IMG/VR virus record: IMGVR_UViG_3300042465_001970
Span: 1 to 39,944 of that record
Source of the DNA: a virus
DNA: 39,944 bases
Strand: one strand, 5' to 3'
The position numbers and the translations under genes were made by a program. Of the stretch, positions 15,888-23,340 are shown in pieces. The stretch's first letter is position 1. The number at the start of each line of letters is the position of its first letter. The notes beneath the pieces were generated by a model. It searched no databases and was not told where the DNA came from. It saw only the letters and a program-made list of their open reading frames with translations.

Positions 15888-16276
15888 ACTACAAACACAA
15901 TGACGGCGGTCGCGAGGCTGCAGGCTACAAAGGCACTGCAGGTGATTGCGGCGCTAGAGCAATGGCAATAGCTTTGCAGCTTGACTACAAAGAAGTTTAC
16001 AAAGAACTTTCTCAAGCTAACGCAGACAATGGCCGTTCAAAGTCAGCGCGCAACGGCATCATGAAAGACACCTACACAGAGGTGCTCAAACGTCATGGCT
16101 GGATCTGGATGAAAGCACCTACATTCGAAGGCCGTAAAGCCCGCTGCAGCGACATGCCACCAGGCCGTGTGATTGCCAAACAAGCCAGACACTTTGTTGC
16201 CGTAATTGATGGTGTTGCCAATGACTCATGGAACTCATCAGACCGTATGGTCTATGGCTATTGGGCAAAGAAATAA
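15884..16276 (+). CDS. Papain/C39-like cysteine-peptidase-fold protein (130 aa)
   Basis: The 130-aa protein carries three spaced motifs that fit a small papain-like Cys-His-Asp/Asn site. These are GDCGARAMAIAL (Cys about 22, followed by the helix expected after the nucleophile), ARHFVAVIDGV (His about 102, followed by a beta strand) and ANDSWNSSD (Asp/Asn about 113-117). Similar uncharacterised proteins occur in many phage early regions. It is coupled by ATGA to the 56-aa gene, so both share cassette copy 2. It might cleave a host protein or be a non-catalytic relative; the substrate is unknown. It lacks a signal peptide, so a lysis role is unlikely. Confidence 0.6.
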   Translation: MNYKHNDGGREAAGYKGTAGDCGARAMAIALQLDYKEVYKELSQANADNGRSKSARNGIMKDTYTEVLKRHGWIWMKAPTFEGRKARCSDMPPGRVIAKQARHFVAVIDGVANDSWNSSDRMVYGYWAKK

Positions 16277-16283
16277 AAAATAA

Positions 16284-16333
16284 TTGTGCAGCACCTAAAA
16301 GTGTTGTACAATTTAACCACAGCAATCCGCTGT
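16284..16333 (+). promoter_or_regulatory. Promoter/5'-hairpin cassette, copy 3
   Basis: TTGTGC (16284-16289), a 17-base spacer and TACAAT (16307-16312). Promoter dyad arms are TTGTGCAGCAC (16284-16294) and GTGTTGTACAA (16301-16311). ACAGC (16319-16323) pairs with GCTGT (16329-16333) around aatcc, again seven bases after the -10. Confidence 0.8.
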
Positions 16334-16356
16334 CTCAATGTTGAAAAGGATTTATC

Positions 16357-16560
16357 ATGACTGTTCTTACTGCAAACAACCCTTTGATGGTCACAATCAA
16401 AAACGTCTATGGCACAGAGATGATCTATCCTGCCAATTCAGTTGCACAGATCTTTGCTGACATTGCACGTCAAAAAACTCTTAGCCGTGAAACTCTTAAG
16501 CTTGCAAAAGCTTTAGGCTACGAAATCCAAGTGCAGCAGCCCGCATTAGAGCTTGCATGA
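16357..16560 (+). CDS. Small early protein (67 aa)
   Basis: The 67-aa product (MTVLTANNPLMVTIKNVYGT...) has a beta-strand start followed by helices (VAQIFADIARQKTLSRETLK). It starts 24 bases after cassette copy 3 with an AAAAGGA site and ends in an ATGA overlap with the next tiny gene. No family is recognised. Confidence 0.6.
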   Translation: MTVLTANNPLMVTIKNVYGTEMIYPANSVAQIFADIARQKTLSRETLKLAKALGYEIQVQQPALELA

Positions 16561-16667
16561 AAATCTATCTTGCTCTTGCTGCCATCGGGCTGCTAGTGCC
16601 TTTCTACTTGATTGGCTTAGCAGCTGAGTTGCTCATCATCCGTGTATGGTCATGGGCAACTCAATGA
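16557..16667 (+). CDS. Single-span membrane miniprotein (36 aa)
   Basis: The 36-aa frame encodes one hydrophobic helix (about residues 4-29, LALAAIGLLVPFYLIGLAAE) with basic residues near both ends. It is coupled by ATGA overlaps to both neighbours. Holins are usually longer, but small phage membrane proteins of this kind can act on the host envelope; the role is unknown. Confidence 0.5.
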   Translation: MKIYLALAAIGLLVPFYLIGLAAELLIIRVWSWATQ

Positions 16668-18205
16668 ATCTATATCCTCATCAAGTTCAAGCAGTTCAGT
16701 GGCTAGGTCAGCGACCTAAGGCCATTCTCGCTCTGGACATGGGTTTAGGTAAGACTTGTGTGTCTTCATTAGATTTAGTAAAGCCTGCGCTGGTGGTATG
16801 CCCAGCCTCGTTAAAACTCAACTGGCAAAGAGAGTTAAAGATGTGGCGGCCTGACCTAAGTGTTCAAGTCATCAGGTCACCTAAAGACCAGCCAAACAAC
16901 TCTGATGTGACTGTCATCAACTACGACATTTTGCAAAAGGTAGATCTACCAACAGTCAGTACATTGATTGTTGATGAAGCACACTACGCGAAAAACTATA
17001 AAGCCAAACGCACAAAAGTTTTGATGCAGCTGATCAAGGCCACGCCTAACGTTAGCTTGTTGACAGGCACGCCTATCGTCAACAGACCAATTGAGTTGTG
17101 GACTTTGCTCTACTCGATTGGCGCAACTAAGCTTGGTTACTTTGAGTTTGGCATGAGGTATTGTGCAGGTTGGAAAACACCATGGGATACTTACGACTTT
17201 ACAGGCTCAAGCCGTTCTGTAGAGCTAGCAGCATTGCTGCAACCATTCATGCTGCGGATGACTAAAGCTGAATGCTTAAAAGATTTGCCATCGAAGACTT
17301 ACAGAATCATTGAGCTTGACTTGCCCATTGACAAGCGCGAGAAAGATTTTGATCTTAGTCAGATTGACAAGCCTGACTCAATTCCTTTTGAAGCAATCAG
17401 TGACATTCTTAAGATGAACGCTGAGCGCAAGCTGCCAGATGCCGTCAAATACATTAAAGATTGTCTTGAGCATACAGACAAGGTCGTGGTCTTTGCGCAT
17501 CATACGCACATCATTGATGGCTTGATGGATGCACTCAAAGAGTTTAATCCAGTCAAAGTAACAGGCTCAGTTAAGAACGAAGACAGGCAAACTGCTGTTG
17601 ATACATTTCAAGCAGACAAAAAGTGCCGAGTCTTTGTAGGCAACATCAAAGCAGCAGGAGTTGGTTTAACACTAACGGCTGCAAGCCACGTAGTTTTTGT
17701 TGAAGCAAGCTGGTCACCAGCAGACATACAACAAGCAGCAGACCGCTGCCACAGAATTGGACAGAAGGACAATGTTACGGTCGACCTTCTGACCATATCC
17801 GGATCCATCGATGCGTTAGTGCTGAACTCAGTGCTTACAAAGATGGATGTCATCGACCGTATTATTAAGGAGTCCACCATGGATCAATCTCTCATTGCAC
17901 AAAAGTTTCGTGAACTAGCCGACTTGTTTGACTCATTTGACAAGCAAGTAGCTGCAGCCCCTAAAGCAGAACCTAAAGCCGTCAAAGAAACAAAGTCTGT
18001 AAAAGTAGAACCTGCAGCAGCGCCTATCGATGTAGCAGCAGCGCCAACACTTGATGATCTGCGTCAAGGCATGGCAGAGCTGATCGGTTCAGGCAAGCGT
18101 GACAAAGTCATTGCAATTCTTGCAAACCTCAATGTCAAAAAAGTCAGTGACATTGAAGAAGATAAATTTGCAGAAGCAATGGGCATGATCAATGGCGCAC
18201 GCTAA
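16664..18205 (+). CDS. SNF2-family helicase/translocase
   Basis: The 513-aa protein (counted from ATG 16664, which gives an ATGA overlap; an in-frame ATG at 16646 would lie inside the 36-aa gene) shows SF2/SNF2 motifs in order: YPHQVQAVQW Q-like motif, Walker A DMGLGKT (25-31), DEAH (about 104-107), LLTGTPIVNRP motif III (about 132-142), AAGVGLTLTAA motif V, and QQAADRCHRIGQ motif VI. The RIGQ ending places it with SMARCAL1/HARP-like translocases common in phage replication modules. The last 90 residues are an Ala/Pro/Lys linker and a small helical domain. It likely remodels forks or recombination intermediates with the DUF2800 protein downstream, whose start overlaps by 14 bases. Confidence 0.9.
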   Translation: MNLYPHQVQAVQWLGQRPKAILALDMGLGKTCVSSLDLVKPALVVCPASLKLNWQRELKMWRPDLSVQVIRSPKDQPNNSDVTVINYDILQKVDLPTVSTLIVDEAHYAKNYKAKRTKVLMQLIKATPNVSLLTGTPIVNRPIELWTLLYSIGATKLGYFEFGMRYCAGWKTPWDTYDFTGSSRSVELAALLQPFMLRMTKAECLKDLPSKTYRIIELDLPIDKREKDFDLSQIDKPDSIPFEAISDILKMNAERKLPDAVKYIKDCLEHTDKVVVFAHHTHIIDGLMDALKEFNPVKVTGSVKNEDRQTAVDTFQADKKCRVFVGNIKAAGVGLTLTAASHVVFVEASWSPADIQQAADRCHRIGQKDNVTVDLLTISGSIDALVLNSVLTKMDVIDRIIKESTMDQSLIAQKFRELADLFDSFDKQVAAAPKAEPKAVKETKSVKVEPAAAPIDVAAAPTLDDLRQGMAELIGSGKRDKVIAILANLNVKKVSDIEEDKFAEAMGMINGAR

Positions 18206-19295
18206 ACTATCGCCCTCCGCAAGCGCTAGGTGGATGACTTGCCCAGGCAGCGTCCACTTAGAACCTGATTTTAAAGGTGGTGACTCAAGTGTGTATGCAG
18301 AGAAAGGAACTGCTATGCACACGGTCTCTGATGATTGTTTGACTAAAAGCCTTGAGCCTAAGTCATTTATCGGCAAGACGGTTAATGGCTACATCATCAC
18401 TCAAGACATGGTCGAGATTGTGCAAGTGTATGTCAATTACATTCAGTCTCTAAACGGCCAGAAGTTTTACGAAGAGAAGGTCACGCTTGCTGAGGTGATC
18501 AATGATTGTTGGGGCACAGCAGACGCTATCATCATTGAAGGCTCATTGATGCGAGTCATTGACCTTAAAACAGGCGGCGGCGTGCGAGTAGATGCTGAAG
18601 GCAATACTCAGTTGCTTTGCTATGCACTAGGCGCGTATTTAAAGTACTCACCTGCGTATGACATTACAGCCCTAACTTTGACTATTGTGCAGCCGCCAAT
18701 GGGCAACATCGATAGCTGGACCATTAGCGTCGAAGAGTTACTTGCTTTTGCAGAAGCTCTTAAACTGTCGTATGCTGCAATTCAAAATGAGCCTAATAAG
18801 TTTGTTGCCAGTGATAAGGCTTGCAAATGGTGTCATGCCAAGGCTCAATGCCCTGAGATGAAACGTTTGGCCAATGAAGCTGCAATGACTGACTTCAAAG
18901 ACATGAGCCTAGGTACCATTGAAGAGTGGTTGCCAAAACTCAAGATGCTTAGCATGTTTATTGAGGCAGTTGAAGCTAAAGCAAAAGACACTATGCTTGC
19001 AGGAGGTTCTATTCCTGGTTGGAAAGTTGTCGAAGGTCGCAAGACCAGAAGCTGGACAGACCCTGTTCAAACTGAATTGTGGTTAAAGCAGCAAGGCTAT
19101 GACCAGATCTACACAAAGCCGGTATTGCTAAGTGTGGCACAAATGGAAGCTGCCCTTAAAGGTGAAAGCCTAGAACTGGATGATCTGGTAACCATTGGCT
19201 ATGGCCAACCAACCATAGCCCCTGAGAAGGACAAAAGACCATCCGTGGACAAAACCCAGTCAGCCAAAAAAGATTTTGAACAAAATGCAAAATAG
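18192..19295 (+). CDS. DUF2800 RecB/Cas4-like nuclease
   Basis: The 367-aa product has the DUF2800 signature. An N-terminal LSPSASARWMTCPGS motif and AEKGTAMHTVSD are followed by a PD-(D/E)XK core with WGTADAIII (Asp about 111) and VIDLKTGGG (Asp about 125, Lys about 127), then the QLLCYALGAY motif (Gln about 140). The cluster CKWCHAKAQC (about 207-216), together with the N-terminal Cys, fits the Fe-S-binding Cys set of Cas4/AddB-like nucleases. It likely processes DNA ends for recombination. It overlaps the helicase gene and lies upstream of DUF932 and DUF2815 genes, its normal company. Confidence 0.88.
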   Translation: MAHAKLSPSASARWMTCPGSVHLEPDFKGGDSSVYAEKGTAMHTVSDDCLTKSLEPKSFIGKTVNGYIITQDMVEIVQVYVNYIQSLNGQKFYEEKVTLAEVINDCWGTADAIIIEGSLMRVIDLKTGGGVRVDAEGNTQLLCYALGAYLKYSPAYDITALTLTIVQPPMGNIDSWTISVEELLAFAEALKLSYAAIQNEPNKFVASDKACKWCHAKAQCPEMKRLANEAAMTDFKDMSLGTIEEWLPKLKMLSMFIEAVEAKAKDTMLAGGSIPGWKVVEGRKTRSWTDPVQTELWLKQQGYDQIYTKPVLLSVAQMEAALKGESLELDDLVTIGYGQPTIAPEKDKRPSVDKTQSAKKDFEQNAK

Positions 19296-19347
19296 TTGTG
19301 TACAGTCCAAAAAGTGTTGTACAATGCAATCACAGCATCTTCGCTGT
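19296..19347 (+). promoter_or_regulatory. Promoter/5'-hairpin cassette, copy 4
   Basis: TTGTGT (19296-19301), an 18-base spacer and TACAAT (19320-19325). ACAGC (19332-19336) pairs with GCTGT (19343-19347) around atcttc, seven bases after the -10. The leader is CTTAATGTTGAAAGG; the ATG is at 19368. The left promoter arm is the least symmetric of the set. Confidence 0.78.
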
Positions 19348-19367
19348 CTTAATGTTGAAAGGTTATC

Positions 19368-20336
19368 ATGTCACACGAATTAGATTTCTCAAACTCACAA
19401 GCCAACTTTGCTCACGTAGGTGAAAAGGCATGGCACGGTCTTGGTCAGCAGTTAGAAGCAGGCCAACCCATTGAAGTATGGGCCAAAGCAGCAGGCTTAT
19501 CACACACTGTCGAACGCTCAACGGTTCAGTACTCTGCAGGCGATCTTTTGTTGCCTCACACAAGCCGCGATGTTTTGTATCGCTCTGACACCAATGCGCC
19601 TCTTGGCGTAGTTGGCAAAGACTACAAAGTTGTGCAGCCTGCAGATGTATTGGACTTCTTTGCTAAGTTAGCTGAGAACAACAACTTTGAGTTAGAAACA
19701 GCAGGCTCACTCTCAGGCGGCAAGCGTATTTGGGCAATGGCTAAAGTCAATGACGGTGCAACTGTTGTTGGTCAAGACGTAGTCAAGCCTTATGTTCTGT
19801 TGGCCACATCTTATGACGGCACATTGGCTACAACCGCTCGCTTTACCAGCGTCCGTGTTGTTTGCTCTAACACTCTTGGTTTTGCTGCTGCAGAAGGCGG
19901 CGACACAATCAGAATCAATCACTCCAAAGAATTCAGCGCCAAAGACACAGCATTAGATCTTGGCATTGCATTTAATGCGTTTGACAAGTTCATGATTGAC
20001 TCACGCCGCTTAGCTGCAAAAGAAGTTAACAACACTTTTGCAGTCGAATTTCTGAAATTGCTTTTGCCAGCATCTGTGCGTACTACTACAGTCAATGGTA
20101 TCAAAACCAAAGAAGCTGTGCCAGTAGAAAACACAAAAGCTTTCCAGTCAATCATGGCTTTGTTTAACGGTCAAGCTCTTGGCTCTGATTTGCCAGAAGC
20201 TAGCGGTTCAGCGTGGGCATTGCTCAATGCTGTAACTGAGCACGTTGATCACGGTCTTAATCAAAATGCAGCATGGTTTGGTTACGGCAATGCAATGAAA
20301 AACAAAGCACGTGACTTGCTGATGGATGTGGTCTAA
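19368..20336 (+). CDS. DUF932 / phage-plasmid-like protein (TIGR03299 type)
   Basis: The 322-aa protein matches the DUF932 layout: EKAWHGLGQQLE at the N-terminus (about 18-29), YRSDTNAPLGVVGKDYKVVQ (about 70-90), GGKRIWAMAKV (about 114-125), and the strongly conserved FTSVRVVCSNTLGFA (about 160-175). DUF932 proteins occur beside recombination and replication genes of plasmids and phages; their biochemical role is unresolved, and a recombination-accessory role is often assumed. It has its own promoter/hairpin cassette, suggesting high expression, and precedes the ssDNA-binding protein. Confidence 0.85.
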   Translation: MSHELDFSNSQANFAHVGEKAWHGLGQQLEAGQPIEVWAKAAGLSHTVERSTVQYSAGDLLLPHTSRDVLYRSDTNAPLGVVGKDYKVVQPADVLDFFAKLAENNNFELETAGSLSGGKRIWAMAKVNDGATVVGQDVVKPYVLLATSYDGTLATTARFTSVRVVCSNTLGFAAAEGGDTIRINHSKEFSAKDTALDLGIAFNAFDKFMIDSRRLAAKEVNNTFAVEFLKLLLPASVRTTTVNGIKTKEAVPVENTKAFQSIMALFNGQALGSDLPEASGSAWALLNAVTEHVDHGLNQNAAWFGYGNAMKNKARDLLMDVV

Positions 20337-20349
20337 CGACCAAATGACA

Positions 20350-20365
20350 GGCCGGAAAGACGGCC
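20350..20365 (+). promoter_or_regulatory. Small GC-rich hairpin between DUF932 and DUF2815 genes
   Basis: GGCCG (20350-20354) and CGGCC (20361-20365) enclose gaaaga, 13 bases after the DUF932 stop. A short T-run follows only about 15 bases later, so it is a weak terminator at best. It may act as an mRNA stabiliser or attenuator before the ssDNA-binding protein gene. Confidence 0.4.
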
Positions 20366-20396
20366 AATTTACTTCAACGTTTTTATAGGAAAACAA

Positions 20397-20921
20397 ATGT
20401 CAAAACTTATCACTCCTGAGTTCCGCGGTTCTTTCGTTCACCTTCTTGAGCCACACGCAATCAAAGGCGTAGAAGGCGCAAAGGCTCGATACCAAATTAC
20501 CATACCTCTTCCTAAAAAGGATGCGTTCTGGCAACAACTGAATGCAATGGTTGAGGAAGCTGCTAAAGGCAAATGGGGCAAAATTCCTCCAAAGATGAAG
20601 TCACCAGTTAAAGATGGTGATGAGGAAGAGCGCCCTGAATTTGCAGGCTGCTACAGCGTGCAAGCCACGTCTAACAACAAGCCTGGAATTGTTGGTACAG
20701 ACCTCAAACCAATCATGTCTGCTGACGAGATCTACAGCGGTGCTTACTACCGTGCTTCTATTCGTGCTTACGCTTGGGAACATCCTACTGGCGGCAAAGG
20801 CGTTTCGATTGCACTAGACAACATCATGAAGGTCAAAGACGGCGAAGCATTCAGCGGTCGCACTGACGCTAGCTCTGACTTTGCTGACTTTGCAAAAGAA
20901 GACGCTGACTTATTGGGTTAA
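20397..20921 (+). CDS. DUF2815 single-stranded-DNA-binding protein
   Basis: The 174-aa product fits the DUF2815 (Enc34-type) ssDNA-binding family: MSKLITPEFRGSFVHLLEP at the start, YQITIPLPKKDAFW, DEIYSGAYYRASIRAYAWEH with the aromatic strand, GVSIALDNIMKVKDGEAFSG, and an acidic C-terminal tail (DFADFAKEDADLLG) like the tails that recruit partners in SSBs. It likely coats ssDNA during replication and recombination, working with the SNF2 helicase and DUF2800 nuclease. A TATAGGAAAA ribosome-binding region precedes the ATG. Confidence 0.85.
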   Translation: MSKLITPEFRGSFVHLLEPHAIKGVEGAKARYQITIPLPKKDAFWQQLNAMVEEAAKGKWGKIPPKMKSPVKDGDEEERPEFAGCYSVQATSNNKPGIVGTDLKPIMSADEIYSGAYYRASIRAYAWEHPTGGKGVSIALDNIMKVKDGEAFSGRTDASSDFADFAKEDADLLG

Positions 20922-20925
20922 ACCA

Positions 20926-20943
20926 AAAGCTAGCACAAGCTTT
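20926..20943 (+). promoter_or_regulatory. Hairpin downstream of the DUF2815 gene
   Basis: AAAGCT (20926-20931) and AGCTTT (20938-20943) form a perfect six-base inverted repeat around agcaca, beginning five bases after the stop. No clean T-run follows, so it looks like an mRNA 3'-end stabiliser or weak attenuator. Confidence 0.35.
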
Positions 20944-20999
20944 GTGTGCCCATCAGGTGCGAAGCCTGTCCAAACAATCAATACGAATAGGAGTTAGTC

Positions 21000-21734
21000 A
21001 TGGAATCAAAGTTGATGAGCCTTGTCAAGGCTATGCACGAAAAGTTTGGCCTAGAGAACAACTCAGGCCCAGACCACCTTACAGTCGAAGAAAAAGAGTT
21101 TAGGTGTGCAGCAATGCTCGAAGAGTTGCACGAGTACAGAACGGCAGAAACACTGGTTGACCAGTACGATGCATTGCTTGATCTAATTGTCTTTGCAGTA
21201 GGTACTTTAGAGCGTCATGGCTTTCCATTGCTTAAAGGCTTTGAGAAGGTCATGGAAGCAAATATGGCCAAAGAGCTTGGTCAAAATGGTGAGAAGCGTG
21301 GCGGCTTTAAGCGTGACCTTGTCAAGCCTGCAGGCTGGACTGCACCAGAGCCAAAGCTGCAAGCAATCTTAGATGGTAACAATGCACCTGGTTCAGATGG
21401 TCACATTGTGCCAGGCTTTGCACCTAAGTTTGATGCAGCCAAGGTTCGTGTCGACCTGCTGCCAATTGATCCTATGCTGCAGATTGCAAATGTCTTTGGC
21501 TTTGGAGCCAGAAAGTATTTTGCCAACTCGTACCGCCAAGGTGAAACTGTTGCTTGGAGCCGTACATATGGATCGATCCAACGACACCTCATGGCATTCT
21601 GGTCAGGCGAAGACCACGACCCAGAATCTGGCTTGCCACACCTTGCACATGCAGGCACACAATTATTTATCTTGATGGAGCATGCCGCATACAACCAGAA
21701 CAAAGATGACCGTTTTGTAAGGGGTCAAGCATGA
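21000..21734 (+). CDS. Double NTP pyrophosphohydrolase: MazG/PRA-PH-like domain fused to DUF5664 dATP/dGTP-diphosphohydrolase-like domain
   Basis: The 244-aa protein carries two all-alpha NTP pyrophosphatase-type units. Residues about 25-95 (EFRCAAMLEELHEYRTAETL ... YDALLDLIVFAVGTLERHG) show the E-x-x-E ... D-x-x-D metal-binding pattern of MazG/PRA-PH-like domains. Residues about 140-244 (KVRVDLLPIDPMLQIANVFG ... GARKYFANSYR ... RHLMAFWSGEDHDPESGLPH) match DUF5664, the dATP/dGTP diphosphohydrolase family that includes MazZ of Z-genome phages. It would hydrolyse dNTPs to dNMPs and so reshape the pool. It directly precedes the base-modification-like genes (ATGA overlap) and has a strong AGGAG site. 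The substrate cannot be read from the sequence. Confidence 0.8.
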   Translation: MESKLMSLVKAMHEKFGLENNSGPDHLTVEEKEFRCAAMLEELHEYRTAETLVDQYDALLDLIVFAVGTLERHGFPLLKGFEKVMEANMAKELGQNGEKRGGFKRDLVKPAGWTAPEPKLQAILDGNNAPGSDGHIVPGFAPKFDAAKVRVDLLPIDPMLQIANVFGFGARKYFANSYRQGETVAWSRTYGSIQRHLMAFWSGEDHDPESGLPHLAHAGTQLFILMEHAAYNQNKDDRFVRGQA

Positions 21735-22381
21735 ACGTCCAATCAATCCGCAAAACATTGATTGATAAGCTGGCAGCAAAAGACTTTGCAGAAGACGGCA
21801 ACCTTGAAATCATCAATGCTTCATTTATTGCAGACGAGCCTTTTGTTTTTGGCGAAGTAAGCGATACTTGGAACACAAGAGAGTTGCGTTGGTACATGAG
21901 CCAATCGCTCAACGTCAATGACATTGCTCCGCCTGTTCCAGCCGTATGGAAGCAAGTGGCCAGTTCAAAAGGCATGATCAACAGTAACTACGGTTGGTGC
22001 GTCTTTAGTGCTAGGAACGGTTACCAATTCCACAAAGCAATTGACGCATTGGTCAAAAACAAAAACAGCCGTCAAGCAGTAATGATCTACATTCGGCCAT
22101 CGATGCACGAAGAATCAGTCATTGATGGCATGCGTGATTTCATGTGCACATACAGCACACAGCTTTTGATTCGTGATGGCAAGCTGCATCACATTGTCAA
22201 CATGCGTAGCAATGACGTTGTCTACGGTTACAAAGGCGATCGGTTTTGGCAAGACACAGTTCTTGACTTAGCTCTTGCCAGATTAAATGCAAACTACCCT
22301 GACTTGGTTAAAGGCAACTTGTACTGGAACGCAGGATCATTGCATGTTTATCCTAAACACTTCCATTTGGTACATTTATGA
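21731..22381 (+). CDS. Thymidylate-synthase-fold dCMP/dUMP hydroxymethylase-like enzyme
   Basis: The 216-aa protein aligns without gaps to the ThyA catalytic core. Cys139 (FMCTYSTQ) equals catalytic Cys146 of E. coli ThyA, NMRSNDVVYGYKGD equals the phosphate/base-binding RSxDxxxG region, and H205-x-Y207 (SLHVYPKH) equals H207/Y209. SNYGW at about 85-89 and a helical N-terminus are also present. The residue equal to ThyA Asn177 is Asp170; T4 gp42 dCMP hydroxymethylase also has Asp there. It is therefore more likely a hydroxymethylase than a methylating synthase. It is the first of four genes joined by ATGA overlaps that look like a DNA-base modification pathway. dUMP as substrate is not excluded. 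Confidence 0.75.
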   Translation: MNVQSIRKTLIDKLAAKDFAEDGNLEIINASFIADEPFVFGEVSDTWNTRELRWYMSQSLNVNDIAPPVPAVWKQVASSKGMINSNYGWCVFSARNGYQFHKAIDALVKNKNSRQAVMIYIRPSMHEESVIDGMRDFMCTYSTQLLIRDGKLHHIVNMRSNDVVYGYKGDRFWQDTVLDLALARLNANYPDLVKGNLYWNAGSLHVYPKHFHLVHL

Positions 22382-23340
22382 TCTTCAATCCTTTTGCTTC
22401 AATACCTGTCAACGAAAAATCACACGTACGCGGTTGGGCAATGCATTGGGCAGAATGCATGAACACCACAATTGCATCTAAAGATACCGACCTAAGTTCA
22501 TGCAGCGACCTTTACTGGGAGCATGGCGTGAACTTTGGAGGAGGTCTTAATCTGTTCGGAGGCGTCACCGATGAGATCGTTGACAAGATCGAGCAGCTAG
22601 TCAACTTCAATGGCAATCTATTTAGCTTAGACTTGCCTATGCCTAACTATGGTGAGCAGTTAGAAAAGCGGATAGGTCAAGCAACCTGTTCGCCTCGTCT
22701 AACTCCAAGCCTGCTAGCGGCTTTTAAACAACGTCTTGCTAATAGCAAAACCATTTTGCAAAGTCAGTTAGGTTTTGCAAAGGTTGCTGTCGGTGATAGT
22801 CACTCAACGGCTTTTGCTTCGCCTAAAAGCATGGTATTGCGTACAAATGGTTTGACGCTGCATGGTGCTTTGACCAAAGGCGAGTTTGTCAAGCAAATAC
22901 TCAGCTGCAGAAAGATGCCAAGCAAAGTAACTTTGGTTGCAGGCTCTATTGACATACGCCATCACATTGGCCGTCAACCTGATTCAGGCAAAGCCATTGA
23001 AGACTTGTGCGATCGTTACTGCAGCGTGATCGAGTTTATCAAAGCAGAACTAGAAGTGGCCATAGAAGTTGCAGCGCCTGTACCTGTTGAGTATGAGGCG
23101 CGCAGGTTGCCACAGACTGGTTACTACAAAGACAAACCGTTTTGCGGTTCCATGGCCTCCAGGCGAGACTGGACAAACTACTTTATAGACCTCATGTCTT
23201 GCGAATACAAAGTAATCGGCCCTCCTACAGAATGGTATTCTATGGACGGTGAAGAGTATGCCAAGAAATACATGGAACTAAGTTCGTCTGTTCACATTGC
23301 GCCTATCAACTATCGTCGTTTTAACTGGGGTACCCCATGA
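22378..23340 (+). CDS. SGNH/GDSL-like protein in modification cassette (320 aa)
   Basis: Residues about 130-320 show a weak but ordered SGNH-hydrolase pattern: VAVGDSHSTAF with the nucleophile Ser at about 141, a Gly at about 158 (TNGLTLHGAL), AGSIDIRHHIG (about 188-198) in place of block III, and SSVHIAP with His about 306 near the end. The N-terminal 120 residues (containing DLYWEHGVNFGGGLNLFGG) are a separate domain I do not recognise. SGNH enzymes hydrolyse or transfer acyl groups, so an acyl transfer to a modified base or a deprotection step is possible. It is coupled by ATGA to the hydroxymethylase-like and PLP-like genes. Function is inferred from context. Confidence 0.5.
   Translation: MIFNPFASIPVNEKSHVRGWAMHWAECMNTTIASKDTDLSSCSDLYWEHGVNFGGGLNLFGGVTDEIVDKIEQLVNFNGNLFSLDLPMPNYGEQLEKRIGQATCSPRLTPSLLAAFKQRLANSKTILQSQLGFAKVAVGDSHSTAFASPKSMVLRTNGLTLHGALTKGEFVKQILSCRKMPSKVTLVAGSIDIRHHIGRQPDSGKAIEDLCDRYCSVIEFIKAELEVAIEVAAPVPVEYEARRLPQTGYYKDKPFCGSMASRRDWTNYFIDLMSCEYKVIGPPTEWYSMDGEEYAKKYMELSSSVHIAPINYRRFNWGTP

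Noticed and set aside
16646-16663. Upstream ATG as start of the SNF2 helicase
   Set aside because: It lies inside the 36-aa membrane gene without a good ribosome-binding site; ATG 16664 gives the ATGA overlap used at most junctions and removes no conserved motif.
21000-21734. Evidence for a 2-aminoadenine (Z) genome from the DUF5664 domain
   Set aside because: No PurZ-like succinoaminodeoxyadenylate synthase and no DpoZ-type family A polymerase are present; a family B polymerase and pyrimidine-modification genes point elsewhere.
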